64,000 nt of DNA from Polaribacter sp. Hel_I_88 (GTDB taxonomy: Bacteria; Bacteroidota; Bacteroidia; Flavobacteriales; Flavobacteriaceae). The notes below the pieces were generated by a model, which worked only from the letters and a program-made list of their open reading frames with translations, had not been told where the DNA came from and searched no databases. The stretch spans positions 2,378,001-2,442,000 of the forward strand of contig NZ_JHZZ01000001.1 of assembly GCF_000687935.1 (NCBI RefSeq). The letters run 5' to 3'. The position numbers and the translations under genes are program-made. The stretch's first letter is position 1. Each line of letters opens with the position of its first letter. Shown here in pieces: positions 45,092 to 53,738 of the stretch.

Positions 45092-45322
45092 TTACGAATT
45101 AATTTGCTCTTTGTATTTATTTATAATTGGTTGCGCTTTTTCTACATCGGAATTTAAAATGAATAAATCTATAGATTGTCCTAATGGTCCAAATCCACTA
45201 ACTTTGCTCATATTAATGTTATCTTTAACGATGGAAGTGATATTTTCTTCTTCCAATAAAGATTTTAGCCTATTAATTATAATAGAAGATCCTGAGAATA
45301 TTTTTACATGTTCATTTTTCAT
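45092..45322 (-). CDS. DUF2007-type small putative signal-transducing protein
   Basis: I read 76 residues from ATG 45322 (MKNEHVKIFSGSS). The pattern 'VKIFSGSSIIINRLKSLLEE' followed by GFGPLGQSIDLFI and a KAQPIINKY helix fits the DUF2007 family, whose fold resembles PII-like signal proteins; no role is established. An upstream extension to 45376 would overlap the neighbouring small gene and is rejected. It lies 17 bases downstream of that gene, in one operon. Confidence 0.75.
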   Translation of the reverse strand: MKNEHVKIFSGSSIIINRLKSLLEEENITSIVKDNINMSKVSGFGPLGQSIDLFILNSDVEKAQPIINKYKEQINS

Positions 45323-45339
45323 AATTTTAGTTTTAAATG

Positions 45340-45492
45340 TTAATCTAATGCATTCATAGTTACATAAGCTCTCCAACCAATAATTGCCAATTGTAGTTTA
45401 GAGGCTTTAGAAATATCCAATTCTTTTTTGGTAAAAGAAGGTAATATTGCTTTGTTAATTTTTGCCAAGGTTTTAAATACTTTCTTCTTCAT
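45340..45492 (-). CDS. Small basic protein conserved in Flavobacteria, function unknown
   Basis: A 50-residue basic protein (starts MKKKVFKTLAKINKAILPSF, ends WRAYVTMNALD). I recognise this as a short protein common in Flavobacteriaceae, sometimes labelled 'SsrA-binding protein' in databases, although it is far too short to be SmpB and shares none of its fold. It is followed after 17 bases by the DUF2007-type gene. Its true function is unknown. Confidence 0.75.
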   Translation of the reverse strand: MKKKVFKTLAKINKAILPSFTKKELDISKASKLQLAIIGWRAYVTMNALD

Positions 45493-45991
45493 TTTGGTTT
45501 AATTAAACGTCAAATTTACTAAAAAATAACAATTCATTTTTAAGTAAAGTTGTACTCTTTAAAAGCTTAGAAAACAACAAGTATAATAACATCCGAAATA
45601 GTTTTGATAATTTTTAAAGCGATAACAACCATAATAGTTTCAATTTTTAAGTTAGTAAATTTTAGTTAATTGCGCAACTGTTTTTCGAATATAATGCTAT
45701 CAAAACCTAACAACCAAAAACTTTTAATATAATTTTTTAATTTGGTTTTATGTTTATAACTAAAAAGTTTGTTATTGTTTTAATATGATACTACTATTAC
45801 TTGTTTATAATTATGATATGTAATATAAATTATAAGATGTTGTTTTATAGTATTACAAAGTAAAGGGTGTTTTGTATTTGTTTTTAAATACTAAAGGGAA
45901 AATGATCATTTTTAACGTAAAATATAGCTTTTTCATTTTTTTGACTTCACTATAAAGTGATAAAAATGTATCTTCGCATAAAAGAAATTAT
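45493..45991. other. Intergenic region with a small palindrome before the antiporter gene
   Basis: About 500 AT-rich bases. Near the right end TTG (45941-45943) and TATCTTCG (45969-45976) could form a weak promoter with a long 25-base spacer, and a palindrome TCACTATAAAGTGA (45947-45960) lies between them, a possible operator. I see no ORF or RNA gene in the rest. Confidence 0.4.
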
Positions 45992-46924
45992 ATGAACTTT
46001 TTACTAATTATTGGTGGTTTAATATTGTTGATTTTAGGCGGAAACTGGTTGTTAAAATCAGCAGTTGCTTTATCTTTAAAATTAAATATTTCTAAAGTTG
46101 TTATTGGTATGACAGTTGTATCTTTTGCAACATCTGCTCCAGAACTTATTGTAAGTATTAATGCAGCTTTAAATGGCTCATCAGATCTAGCTTTAGGAAA
46201 CGTAATTGGTTCTAACATCGCAAATTTAGGCTTGGTTTTAGGTATTACCTTGCTTTTAGGATCTATGACAGTTCAAAAAGGTTTTTTCAGAACAGATTGG
46301 CCAGTAATGATGATTGCTTCTGGTTTGCTTTTCTTTTTTTTAGCAAACAATAATGTTATCGAACTTTATGAGGGTATTTTTCTATTTGCCTTTTTAATTA
46401 TTTTTTTAATTTATCTTTTACGAACTCAAAAAAATATAGATGTTGATGAAATTTTAGAAGAAGAAATTTTATTACCAAATTATAAAACGGTCTTTTATTT
46501 AATTATCGGAGGTATTGGGCTTTATGGAGGTTCTGAGTTGCTAATTAAAGGGGCAACTTCTTTAGCGTTAGAATTTGGAGTTACAGAACGTGTAATTGGA
46601 GTAACAGTGGTGTCTATTGGAACAAGTGTGCCAGAATTGGCAGCTTCCATCATTGCCATTATCAAAAAAGAAAAAGCAATTTCTTTAGGGAATTTAATAG
46701 GTTCAAACATATTTAATATTTTGGCTGTTATTGGTATTACCTCTATCATTACACCAATTTCTCTATCTGATGAAAGGCTATTAACAAGTGATATTTATTG
46801 GATGTTAGGCATTTCATTTATTTTGTTACCCATGGTTTTTATTCCTAAAAGGTTCAATTTAAATTGGAAACACGGAATTATTTTACTCATTGGTTATGGT
46901 TTCTTTATTTATAAAACGCTGTAA
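45992..46924 (+). CDS. Calcium/sodium antiporter, YrbG-like CaCA family
   Basis: A 310-residue membrane protein with ten hydrophobic helices in two inverted halves, each carrying the alpha repeat of the family: GMTVVSFATSAPEL with GNVIGSNIANLGLV in the first half, GVTVVSIGTSVPELAAS with GNLIGSNIFNILAV in the second. The two Glu residues and the GSN motifs coordinate the exchanged ions. It should export calcium (or another cation) in exchange for sodium or protons. The gene is followed after 39 bases by a DUF1684 gene. Confidence 0.93.
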   Translation: MNFLLIIGGLILLILGGNWLLKSAVALSLKLNISKVVIGMTVVSFATSAPELIVSINAALNGSSDLALGNVIGSNIANLGLVLGITLLLGSMTVQKGFFRTDWPVMMIASGLLFFFLANNNVIELYEGIFLFAFLIIFLIYLLRTQKNIDVDEILEEEILLPNYKTVFYLIIGGIGLYGGSELLIKGATSLALEFGVTERVIGVTVVSIGTSVPELAASIIAIIKKEKAISLGNLIGSNIFNILAVIGITSIITPISLSDERLLTSDIYWMLGISFILLPMVFIPKRFNLNWKHGIILLIGYGFFIYKTL

Positions 46925-46963
46925 AAAAAGCATAGGTTTTCAGTTATTTAACACAACTTCGTT

Positions 46964-47575
46964 ATGAGAAATATTGCATTCATATTTATTTTATCACTCA
47001 TTATTTCTTGCAATTCAAATGATAAACGTCCAATAATGGGCGAAACTGAATATCAGCAACACTTAAATGCAAATTTTAAAGACGCAACAACATCACCTTT
47101 AAAAAAGAAAGATTTAAAAAATTTTAAAGGACTCGATTTTTTTCCTGTAGATTCTACTTTTATTGTGGTATCAAAATTCACAAAAATCGAAAATTCTCCA
47201 ATTTTTAAAATGCCAACCAATACTGGCAGAGAACCTTTTTATAAAGAATATGGTGTTTTGAATTTTACCATTAAAGGAGAGGATTTTCAACTTACTTTGT
47301 ATCAAGATCAAGATGAAACTTTAGATGAAAAATTTAAAGACGATTTATTTTTACCTTTTACAGATAAAACTTCTGGAAATGAAACCTATGGAGCAGGTCG
47401 TTATATAAATCTAAAAACTACAGACATCAACAACGATGGAACTTTTCTCTTAAACTTCAATAATTCCTACAATCCTTATTGTGCTTATAACGAAAAGTTT
47501 TCTTGTCCATTAACTCCAAGAAAAAATCATTTAGATATGGAGATTAAAGCTGGAGTAAAAAACTTTAAAAAGTAG
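46964..47575 (+). CDS. DUF1684 family lipoprotein
   Basis: A 203-residue protein with a lipoprotein signal (Cys16 in LSLIISCNSN). The mature part has the hallmarks of DUF1684: 'LKNFKGLDFFPVD', YKEYGVLNFTIKG, LFLPFTDKTSGNETYGAGRY and the final YNPYCAYNEKFSCPLTPRKN motif. The family is widespread in bacteria and of unknown function. It may share a transcript with the upstream antiporter (39-base gap). Confidence 0.9.
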   Translation: MRNIAFIFILSLIISCNSNDKRPIMGETEYQQHLNANFKDATTSPLKKKDLKNFKGLDFFPVDSTFIVVSKFTKIENSPIFKMPTNTGREPFYKEYGVLNFTIKGEDFQLTLYQDQDETLDEKFKDDLFLPFTDKTSGNETYGAGRYINLKTTDINNDGTFLLNFNNSYNPYCAYNEKFSCPLTPRKNHLDMEIKAGVKNFKK

Positions 47576-47584
47576 ATTTTTTTG

Positions 47585-47738
47585 GAGCTATTTCCTGCTT
47601 TTCATTATATCTTTTTTATGCTGAATTTATTTCAGCATCTGTCTATTTTTAAGAACTAATTTGATTACTTTTAACAGATACTGAATCTAGTTCAGCATAA
47701 AAAAGGATGCCATTTCAATCAGGGCTAAACTTGTTTGC
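47585..47738. repeat. Dispersed structured element, copy 1
   Basis: A block of about 154 bases starting GAGCTATTTCCTGCTTTT and ending TTCAATCAGGGCTA and ACTTGTTTGC. Its middle forms a long-range 14-bp stem (47612-47625 with 47691-47704) and a local hairpin ATGCTGAA / TTCAGCAT (47618-47638). A second copy in opposite orientation lies at 54084-54246. Ends and the T-run/A-run stem bases are conserved while the centre varies. Confidence 0.7.
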
Positions 47739-47820
47739 AAGCTATTCGTTTTTAAGAAAAGTAAAACCTAATTTAATGGTATTTTAAGAATAAAACTTAA
47801 GATTACTCTTATTTATGATA

Positions 47821-48522
47821 TTAGGCGTCTATAGAAATACTGCTTTTTGAATCCAATTCAATAGCATTTGCTAACGTTTCTAAATGCTGTTTTCTAACTT
47901 TTAACTTTGTTTCAGCATGTGCTTTTTTGTTTAGTTTTGTAAACATTTGTGCAACTTTAATAGCTGTTGGCATTAAGTGGTCTTCAGGAACAATGATATC
48001 TAAAAAACCAGCTTTTACAGCATCTTTAGAACTGAATATTTCTGCATTATTTACACTTCTATTCAAATACACTTCAGACAAACGAGCATTTGCGATGGCA
48101 ATTCCTGCATTGTGCATGGTCATACCAATCATCACTTCATTTAAGCCAATTTTAAAATCGCCTTCAACACCAATTCTGTAATCTACAGATAATAATAAAA
48201 ATGCACCTTTTGCAATGGCATGACCATTACAAGCCAGAATAATTGGTTTAGGAAAAGACAACATTCTATGAGATAATTGAGATCCTTTTGTAACCAATTC
48301 TAAAGCAGTTTCAGGCGATTTTGTCATCACTTTTAAATCGAAACCACCAGAAAAAATTCCTTGAGTTCCTGTTAAAATTACAACTTTATCTTCTTGCTCA
48401 GCTTTGTCTAAACTATAATTTAAACCAGCAACAACTTCGTGCGAAATTGCATTTGCTTTTCCATTATTAATAGTAATAATTGCGTAATTTTCTTCAGATT
48501 GATAGGTTACAAATTCGTTCAT
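47821..48522 (-). CDS. Crotonase/enoyl-CoA hydratase family protein
   Basis: A 233-residue member of the crotonase superfamily: NGKANAISHEVVAGL near the start, the oxyanion-hole segment GIFSGGFDLK and the second oxyanion element NGHAIAKGAFLLLSVDYRIG. Enoyl-CoA hydratases have acidic residues at the two catalytic positions; here the second site reads LNEVMIGM with a Glu, the first is not obvious, so hydratase, isomerase or thioesterase-like activity are all possible. Its start overlaps the end of the CBU_0592-like gene by 4 bases. It is the last gene of a five-gene operon. Confidence 0.85.
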   Translation of the reverse strand: MNEFVTYQSEENYAIITINNGKANAISHEVVAGLNYSLDKAEQEDKVVILTGTQGIFSGGFDLKVMTKSPETALELVTKGSQLSHRMLSFPKPIILACNGHAIAKGAFLLLSVDYRIGVEGDFKIGLNEVMIGMTMHNAGIAIANARLSEVYLNRSVNNAEIFSSKDAVKAGFLDIIVPEDHLMPTAIKVAQMFTKLNKKAHAETKLKVRKQHLETLANAIELDSKSSISIDA

Positions 48523-48773
48523 TTATGATGTTTTTTAATTTCATTTTTATAAGTAAATAAAGAATACAATGAGACTAAAGCCCAAGCACCCTCTAAAATT
48601 ACAAAAGGTATATAGTTTATTAATATTGAGGCAATACATGCCATAATTGAACCACTTAAATTTAGTGAAATAAAAATTAAGTTGTTAGGTTTTATTGTTT
48701 TTATAACTGTTAGAATGTATGCTAATAGAATTTGAAAAACACCCACAAAACCAATCCAATCAATAAAACTCAT
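48519..48773 (-). CDS. CBU_0592-like small membrane protein
   Basis: An 84-residue protein with three hydrophobic helices: IDWIGFVGVFQILLAYIL, then a central NLIFISLNLSGSIMACIAS segment and FVILEGAWALVSLYSLF. This pattern matches the CBU_0592-like domain, an uncharacterised bacterial membrane module. It overlaps the crotonase gene by 4 bases and follows crcB after 9, so expression is coupled. Confidence 0.8.
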   Translation of the reverse strand: MSFIDWIGFVGVFQILLAYILTVIKTIKPNNLIFISLNLSGSIMACIASILINYIPFVILEGAWALVSLYSLFTYKNEIKKHHK

Positions 48774-48782
48774 GTTTAAAAT

Positions 48783-49154
48783 TTATAGAAACTTCACTAA
48801 ATACAATCCTGCAAAAACTGCTAAAAAACCAATGACAAAACTTATGATAGTGTAGATTGCAAAAGAGGTAAAGTCTCCAGATTTTAAAAATAGATGATTT
48901 TCGTAAGCAAATGTAGAGAATGTTGTAAAACCACCACAAAAACCAGTGGCTAATAACAACGTTTGATTTTGAGAAATCGCGTCGCTTTTGGCTGCATAAC
49001 CTAGAATAAGACCTATTAAAAGGCTTCCTAAAATGTTTGCTGCAAAAGTTCCATAAGGAATTCCATTTTCAGAATTATTTAGCCATTTGCTAATTACATA
49101 ACGTAAAACACTACCAAAACCACCACCAATAAAAACCAGAATTAAATTTTTCAT
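48783..49154 (-). CDS. crcB: Fluoride efflux channel CrcB (Fluc)
   Basis: A 123-residue four-helix protein that forms dual-topology dimers exporting fluoride. Visible motifs are the N-terminal GGGFGSVLRYVIS, the NILGSLLIG segment with the conserved Asn, and TGFCGGFTTFSTFAYE with the Phe residues lining the pore and the central sodium site. I see no fluoride riboswitch before it: the start codon overlaps the stop of the upstream gene by one base (TAATG), so it is translated from the operon mRNA. Confidence 0.95.
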   Translation of the reverse strand: MKNLILVFIGGGFGSVLRYVISKWLNNSENGIPYGTFAANILGSLLIGLILGYAAKSDAISQNQTLLLATGFCGGFTTFSTFAYENHLFLKSGDFTSFAIYTIISFVIGFLAVFAGLYLVKFL

Positions 49155-50116
49155 TATAGTTTTATGTCATCAAGATCTCTCCAGTTTTTCTTTTCAACAA
49201 TAGTTCCATTGTTTAAAATCATAATTCCAGGATTAGATCTAATCATTGTTTTTAGCGTAGTTTCATCACAAAATAAAATTTCAAAAGGAAGTTGATATTT
49301 GTTTTTTGTTAGTTGAATAATATCAGAAAAAGAAGCAGAAACTCCATATACTTTATATCCTTCTTGCAACGCTTCCTCTGCTTTTGTTTTAATTTCAGGA
49401 AAAGCTTCATAATCAGATTTATCTAAACTAGACATGATCACCAACATTACTTTCTCCATTTTTAAGATTTGTGGCGCTAAATCATTTTGAGAATCTTCTA
49501 ACATAAAATCGTGAACAGGAGGTATTTTTCCATCATTTTTATATTCCATTCCTTCAGGAATATTTTTGCCAATAGCATAGGCTCTAAAATCGATAATTGG
49601 TAAATGAGTTAAAACATGATAAGTAATAAAACTAGAAATTATAAGTGATGCAATTACTATCAAACCAGGATTTGCTTTGGGTAAAACAGGTTTTATAAAT
49701 CTAATTTTTGCACCAATAAAGAAAATTAAAATGGTTAAAATAACATCTTTTGTGAAGGTTTCCCAAGGAGTTAATTTGATGGCATCTCCAAAACAACCAC
49801 AATCTGTAACTTTGTTATAATAGGCAGAATACCAGGTTAAGAATAGAAAGAAAAGAATTATTAATTTTAAGGAATTCACTGTAAATTTAGCTTTCCAACC
49901 CACTAATAAAGCAACTCCTAAAACAATTTCTGCAATAATTAAAAAGATAGCAAAAGGCAATGCATAAGGAATTAGAAACTCCAAATTTAAAACACCTTCA
50001 GAAAAATATTCTTCGAATTTGTATTGAGAACCAATTGGATCTACCAATTTTACAAAACCCGAAAATATAAATAAGGTTCCTACTATTATTCTTGCAATTT
50101 GGACTAGTAATTTCAT
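49154..50116 (-). CDS. BT_3928-like DoxX/MauE-type membrane protein with thioredoxin-like C-terminus
   Basis: A 320-residue protein with a four-helix DoxX/MauE-type membrane domain (about 1-150; IVGTLFIFSGFVKLVDPIG at the start and a DCGCFGDAI Cys pair in the loop), a further helix (about 151-170), and a periplasmic C-terminal domain of thioredoxin-like outline (KVMLVIMSSLDKSD, then NPGIMILNNGTIVEK). The family is common in Bacteroidota next to tpiA and DUF1599 genes and probably has a redox role in the envelope. It is 2 bases after the lipoprotein gene upstream. Confidence 0.85.
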   Translation of the reverse strand: MKLLVQIARIIVGTLFIFSGFVKLVDPIGSQYKFEEYFSEGVLNLEFLIPYALPFAIFLIIAEIVLGVALLVGWKAKFTVNSLKLIILFFLFLTWYSAYYNKVTDCGCFGDAIKLTPWETFTKDVILTILIFFIGAKIRFIKPVLPKANPGLIVIASLIISSFITYHVLTHLPIIDFRAYAIGKNIPEGMEYKNDGKIPPVHDFMLEDSQNDLAPQILKMEKVMLVIMSSLDKSDYEAFPEIKTKAEEALQEGYKVYGVSASFSDIIQLTKNKYQLPFEILFCDETTLKTMIRSNPGIMILNNGTIVEKKNWRDLDDIKL

Positions 50117-50118
50117 AT

Positions 50119-50775
50119 TTATTTATTTGGATATTTATATTTTACTTCTTTCTCTTTTAAATTTAAATAATAAATAGAGAAATAAAGTTTCTTTTTAATA
50201 TCCTTGTAATCATTTATAGAAAGTTTTTGTGTTTCTATTATATTTAGTGAAGAAGACAATTCATTTGATAAATTAAAGTTTTCGTAAATATTTTTAAAGA
50301 ATATATCATTATTTACATCTCCCGTTTTTTTCATGAATTTTGAATACTCACCAAATAAATTAATAACATACCAATCTCTTTTTTTAGATTTACCTGTTAT
50401 ATCATCTCCAGTAACTGGATGTATCCAAATTTCTTTAAAAAAGTTTGAATCAATTTTTTTATAAAGCTTTTCTTGTAGCTTATAGTTTATAGGAATTGTA
50501 ATAAATTCATTATTTTTAGTTTCGTAATTTTTAAATGCTATATTAATTTTTTCTTGATTAAAATTTAAGTAACATTCTTCTTTAGGTAAGTTTTTATCTG
50601 AGCAAATTTGACTTTCAAAAAAATCAACAATTCTTGCTAAATCTTTTAATTCATTATCAGTAAAAGATTCAGAAAGTAATTTATCTGCTTTCATTTCTTT
50701 GTAAGTCAAATTTTCTTTTTTATCACAATTGATAAAAAGTAAGATTGATAAAAAGTAAATTAGTTTTTGCATCAA
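50119..50775 (-). CDS. Putative lipoprotein, function unknown
   Basis: A 218-residue protein with a short lipoprotein-like signal (Cys17 in LLFINCDKKEN). The mature part is highly charged (K, E, N) and predicted helical, with two Cys residues (C58 and C67) that could pair. I do not recognise a domain. It is the first gene of the operon that includes BT_3928-like, crcB, CBU_0592-like and crotonase genes. Codon use is as AT-rich as its neighbours. Confidence 0.65.
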   Translation of the reverse strand: MMQKLIYFLSILLFINCDKKENLTYKEMKADKLLSESFTDNELKDLARIVDFFESQICSDKNLPKEECYLNFNQEKINIAFKNYETKNNEFITIPINYKLQEKLYKKIDSNFFKEIWIHPVTGDDITGKSKKRDWYVINLFGEYSKFMKKTGDVNNDIFFKNIYENFNLSNELSSSLNIIETQKLSINDYKDIKKKLYFSIYYLNLKEKEVKYKYPNK

Positions 50776-50798
50776 ATAATATTTAAATATTAGTATGA

Positions 50799-50890
50799 TT
50801 TGTCATTTCGATTTTAGGAGAAATCCCATAACAGTGATTTAGAAAATTGAGTTACTTTATGTGATTTTTCCCTTAGGTCGAAATTACAAA
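50799..50890. repeat. Imperfect long inverted repeat (REP-like)
   Basis: Left arm 50799-50831 (begins TTTGTCATTTCGA, contains GGAGAAATC) pairs with right arm 50857-50890 (reverse complement begins TTTGTAATTTCGACC, contains GGGAAAAATCAC) over about 33 bases with around eight mismatches. It fills the gap between the lipoprotein gene and DUF1599 and resembles short dispersed inverted repeats of Bacteroidota. Confidence 0.7.
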
Positions 50891-50981
50891 ACTGTATGTC
50901 AAAATTTATAAAATGCTTTCTTAATTGTTTATAAATAAGAAACTCCCAATTTTGAACCTTAAATCTTAAACTTTGAACTTT

Positions 50982-51515
50982 TTATCCCAAATGAATCATC
51001 GCAAAAACAGCATAATTTATCATGTCTTGGTAATTGGCATCAATGCCTTCAGAAACCAATGTTTTTCCTTTGTTATCTTCAATTTGTTTTACACGTAATA
51101 ATTTTTGTAAAATTAAATCTGTTAAACTAGAAACACGCATTTCTCTCCAAACTTCTCCATAATCATGATTTTTATTCATCATTAATTCTTTGGTTGCTTT
51201 TAAATGTTTATCGTACAAAATTGTTGCTTCCTTAGTATTTAAATCAGGAGTTTCTACCACGCCTTTTTCTAGCTGAATAAGAGCCATTATTGAGTAGTTG
51301 ATAATACCAATAAATTCCGATTTTTCTCCTTCAGCTACTTTTTGGACTACATTTTCTTGCAACTGTCTTATTCTTTGTGCTTTAATAAATATTTGATCTG
51401 TTAACGATGGCAAACGTAAAATTCGCCAAGCAGCACCATAATCAGCCATTTTTTTGATGAATAAACTTCTGCAACCTTCAATTACAGCATCATATTGTTT
51501 AGATGTATCTTGCAT
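50982..51515 (-). CDS. DUF1599 family protein
   Basis: A 177-residue protein made of two related halves: MADYGAAWRILRLPSLTDQI (about 18-37) in the first, NHDYGEVWREMRVSSLTDLI (about 115-134) in the second. This internal duplication is characteristic of DUF1599, a Bacteroidota family of unknown function, usually near folP or tpiA as here. It diverges from the LOG gene with 93 bases between the starts. Confidence 0.92.
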   Translation of the reverse strand: MQDTSKQYDAVIEGCRSLFIKKMADYGAAWRILRLPSLTDQIFIKAQRIRQLQENVVQKVAEGEKSEFIGIINYSIMALIQLEKGVVETPDLNTKEATILYDKHLKATKELMMNKNHDYGEVWREMRVSSLTDLILQKLLRVKQIEDNKGKTLVSEGIDANYQDMINYAVFAMIHLG

Positions 51516-51608
51516 TTTTTCGTAAAAGTATTTGCGTAAAAATAGTAAAACTTACACGCAATTCGTTTATTTTTACTCGAAATTTATCAACCGAAAATTT
51601 TTAAAATA

Positions 51609-52190
51609 ATGAATAGAATTGTTGTTTTTTGTGGGTCAAGTTTGGGGTTTAAACCAGTTTATAAAGAAGCTGCCATAGAACTTGGAAACTATTTTGTAAA
51701 CAATACTATTGGGTTGGTTTATGGAGGAGGAAAAATAGGAATGATGGGAGCTTTGTCAGATACAATTCTATCTCAAAAAGGTGAAGTTATTGGCGTAATT
51801 CCTAAATTATTAGAAAAAGAAGAGGTGCTACATGCAGGAGTTGAAGAAATGATTATTTGCAAAAATATGAGCGAACGTAAAGTAATTATGAGCAAATTAG
51901 TGGATGGTTATATTACACTTCCTGGAGGTTTTGGCACGTTAGATGAATTGTTTGAAGCATTGACCTTAAATCAATTGCATATTGAGCAAAAACCTGTAGG
52001 ACTTTTAAATATAAACGGTTTTTTTGATGGAGTTTTAATGCAGATTGATAAAATGGTAGAAGAAGGATATGTAAGACCAGAAAATAAAAAGTTATTGATT
52101 GTTGAAGATTCAGTTGAAAAACTTTTAGACAAAATGAACAAATATATTGCTCCAGAAATTAGTCACGTAATCAATAAAGTAGTTAGTTAA
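51609..52190 (+). CDS. LOG family protein (TIGR00730, cytokinin riboside monophosphate phosphoribohydrolase-like)
   Basis: A 193-residue protein with VFCGSSLGF (6-14), VYGGGKIGMMG (about 37-47) and the diagnostic PGGFGTLDELFE (about 104-115). LOG enzymes cleave nucleoside 5'-monophosphates, releasing the base and ribose 5-phosphate; in plants and some bacteria this activates cytokinins, elsewhere the role is nucleotide salvage. folP follows after one base, so the two are translationally coupled. Confidence 0.93.
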   Translation: MNRIVVFCGSSLGFKPVYKEAAIELGNYFVNNTIGLVYGGGKIGMMGALSDTILSQKGEVIGVIPKLLEKEEVLHAGVEEMIICKNMSERKVIMSKLVDGYITLPGGFGTLDELFEALTLNQLHIEQKPVGLLNINGFFDGVLMQIDKMVEEGYVRPENKKLLIVEDSVEKLLDKMNKYIAPEISHVINKVVS

Positions 52191-52191
52191 A

Positions 52192-53013
52192 ATGACGATA
52201 AATTGTAAAGGAACCTTAGTGGATTTATCATCACCAAAAGTGATGGGAATTTTAAATATTACTCCAGATTCTTTTTATGATGGAGGAAAATACAAAGACG
52301 AAAGTGCTATTTTAACTCAAGTTGAAAAAATGCTTTTTGAAGGTGCCACTTTTATTGATGTTGGTGCGTATTCTTCAAGACCAGGAGCAAAACATATTGC
52401 TGAAGTAGAAGAATTACAAAGAATACTTCCTGTAATTGATTTATTGATAAAAAACTTTCCTGAAATTATACTTTCTGTAGATACTTTTAGAAGTAAAGTT
52501 GCTATAGAAACTGTAAATGCTGGAGCAGCAATCATCAATGATATTTCTGGAGGAAAAATGGATGCCAACATGTTTGAAACTGTTGCCAATTTGCAAGTGC
52601 CTTATGTTTTAATGCACATGTTAGGAACTCCACAAAATATGCAGAAAAACCCTGTTTATAAAGATGTTGTTGAAGAAATTATTTCCTTTTTTGCAGCACA
52701 AATTTTTAAATTACATCAACTAAAATTAAACGATGTTATTATTGATGTTGGTTTCGGATTTGGAAAAACCGTAGCTCATAATTTTGATATTTTGAAGAAT
52801 TTGTCACTTTTCAAAAATTTAGATACGCCTATTTTAGCTGGTGTTTCAAGAAAATCGATGTTGTATAAAACCTTAGATATTTCTGCAAAAGAAGCTTTAA
52901 ATGCGACAACTTCAGCCAATACAATTGCGCTGTTAAATGGCGCAAATATTTTACGAGTGCATGATGTAAAAGAAGCTGTGGAAGCTGTGAAAATTGTTGA
53001 GCAGGTTTTGTAG
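52192..53013 (+). CDS. folP: Dihydropteroate synthase
   Basis: A 273-residue TIM-barrel enzyme of folate synthesis, the sulfonamide target. It joins p-aminobenzoate to dihydropterin pyrophosphate. The signatures are MGILNITPDSFYDGG (18-32), the segment IDVGAYSSRPGA, VDTFRS, NDISGG and the phosphate-binding GVSRKSML. It starts one base after the LOG gene. In many Bacteroidota cdaA follows folP; here the neighbour is a repeat-flanked unknown gene and cdaA is elsewhere. Confidence 0.96.
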   Translation: MTINCKGTLVDLSSPKVMGILNITPDSFYDGGKYKDESAILTQVEKMLFEGATFIDVGAYSSRPGAKHIAEVEELQRILPVIDLLIKNFPEIILSVDTFRSKVAIETVNAGAAIINDISGGKMDANMFETVANLQVPYVLMHMLGTPQNMQKNPVYKDVVEEIISFFAAQIFKLHQLKLNDVIIDVGFGFGKTVAHNFDILKNLSLFKNLDTPILAGVSRKSMLYKTLDISAKEALNATTSANTIALLNGANILRVHDVKEAVEAVKIVEQVL

Positions 53014-53040
53014 GTTTATTATTTTGTTAGTGGTTTTTTT

Positions 53041-53149
53041 ACACAGAGATTCGAAGAGGGAAATTGTAGTATTAAAAAAGAGATTCACAGAGAGAGCCTC
53101 ATAGTAAATAAAAACTCGTCTTTGCGAGTTTTTACGAAGCAATCTCTTT
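53041..53149. repeat. Intergenic repeat element, copy 1
   Basis: It begins ACACAGAGATTCGAAGAGGG and ends ACGAAGCAATCTCTTT. Outer arms AAAGAGATT / AATCTCTTT (53077-53085 and 53141-53149) enclose a 9-bp hairpin AAAAACTCG-TCTTTG-CGAGTTTTT (53110-53133). The same element recurs at 53739-53875, with a matching pair change in the stem. Confidence 0.75.
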
Positions 53150-53230
53150 CATTAATGAAATAACCAAATTAAAAAAAACAGACCCAACAATTACTCTTTA
53201 ATTACTAAACTATATCATAAAAAAAAATCT

Positions 53231-53731
53231 ATGGATGAAAGACTTAAAAAATTCCCACTTTTTATAAAAGCTAACGAAATTTACGAATTGGTTAGAAAAG
53301 TAGCAGATTTAGTTGAAAAATACGATGAAGATGCTGATGCTGAAAAACAGATGCTACAAGGTTACAAAGATTATATGTACGAAAGTGCTTTGATAATTCC
53401 TGCAAAAATTGCGGGTGCTTTTGATGAAAATATGTTGTATGATTTAAAAATGCAAAATGCCACCATTATTAGAAAAGAAGCACGATCTATTTTAGCAAAT
53501 ACTTCTGGAATGAAAATGTTAGGTTTTAAGGATATCGATTATTTAGAGTTGATAAGAAATGAAATTGAGGAATTCAGGATTTTGTTTGCAGAATGGGTAA
53601 AAACTTTTGATGAATGGAATTATATTATTGACAGATGGGGTTTGTTTAATCCTCCAGGTGTAAATTATGACGATTTTGATATTGATGATGAATTGCCTTT
53701 TGATAATCCATTTTTGGATGATGAAGATTAA
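53231..53731 (+). CDS. Helical protein of unknown function between repeat copies
   Basis: A 166-residue cytoplasmic protein, predicted all-helical, with a very acidic tail ending DDELPFDNPFLDDED. The stretch YESALIIPAKIAGAFDENM loosely recalls the SIPxNIAEG turn of four-helix-bundle (S23-type) proteins, but the match is weak and the usual residues are missing. The gene is flanked on both sides by copies of the same intergenic repeat (53041-53149 and 53739-53875). I cannot name a function. Confidence 0.7.
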   Translation: MDERLKKFPLFIKANEIYELVRKVADLVEKYDEDADAEKQMLQGYKDYMYESALIIPAKIAGAFDENMLYDLKMQNATIIRKEARSILANTSGMKMLGFKDIDYLELIRNEIEEFRILFAEWVKTFDEWNYIIDRWGLFNPPGVNYDDFDIDDELPFDNPFLDDED

Positions 53732-53738
53732 AATTTAA

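Noticed and set aside
45111..45359. Plus-strand frame opposite the DUF2007-type gene
   Set aside because: The minus strand carries recognisable small genes in an operon; the plus frame has no family match.
45092..45376. Extended start of the DUF2007-type protein
   Set aside because: The extension would overlap the preceding 50-residue gene; ATG 45322 gives the usual N-terminus.
45340..45492. SmpB (SsrA-binding protein)
   Set aside because: At 50 residues it is about a third of SmpB and shows none of its motifs.
48783..49154. Fluoride riboswitch before crcB
   Set aside because: The start codon overlaps the upstream stop codon, and no riboswitch-like structure is visible before the operon.
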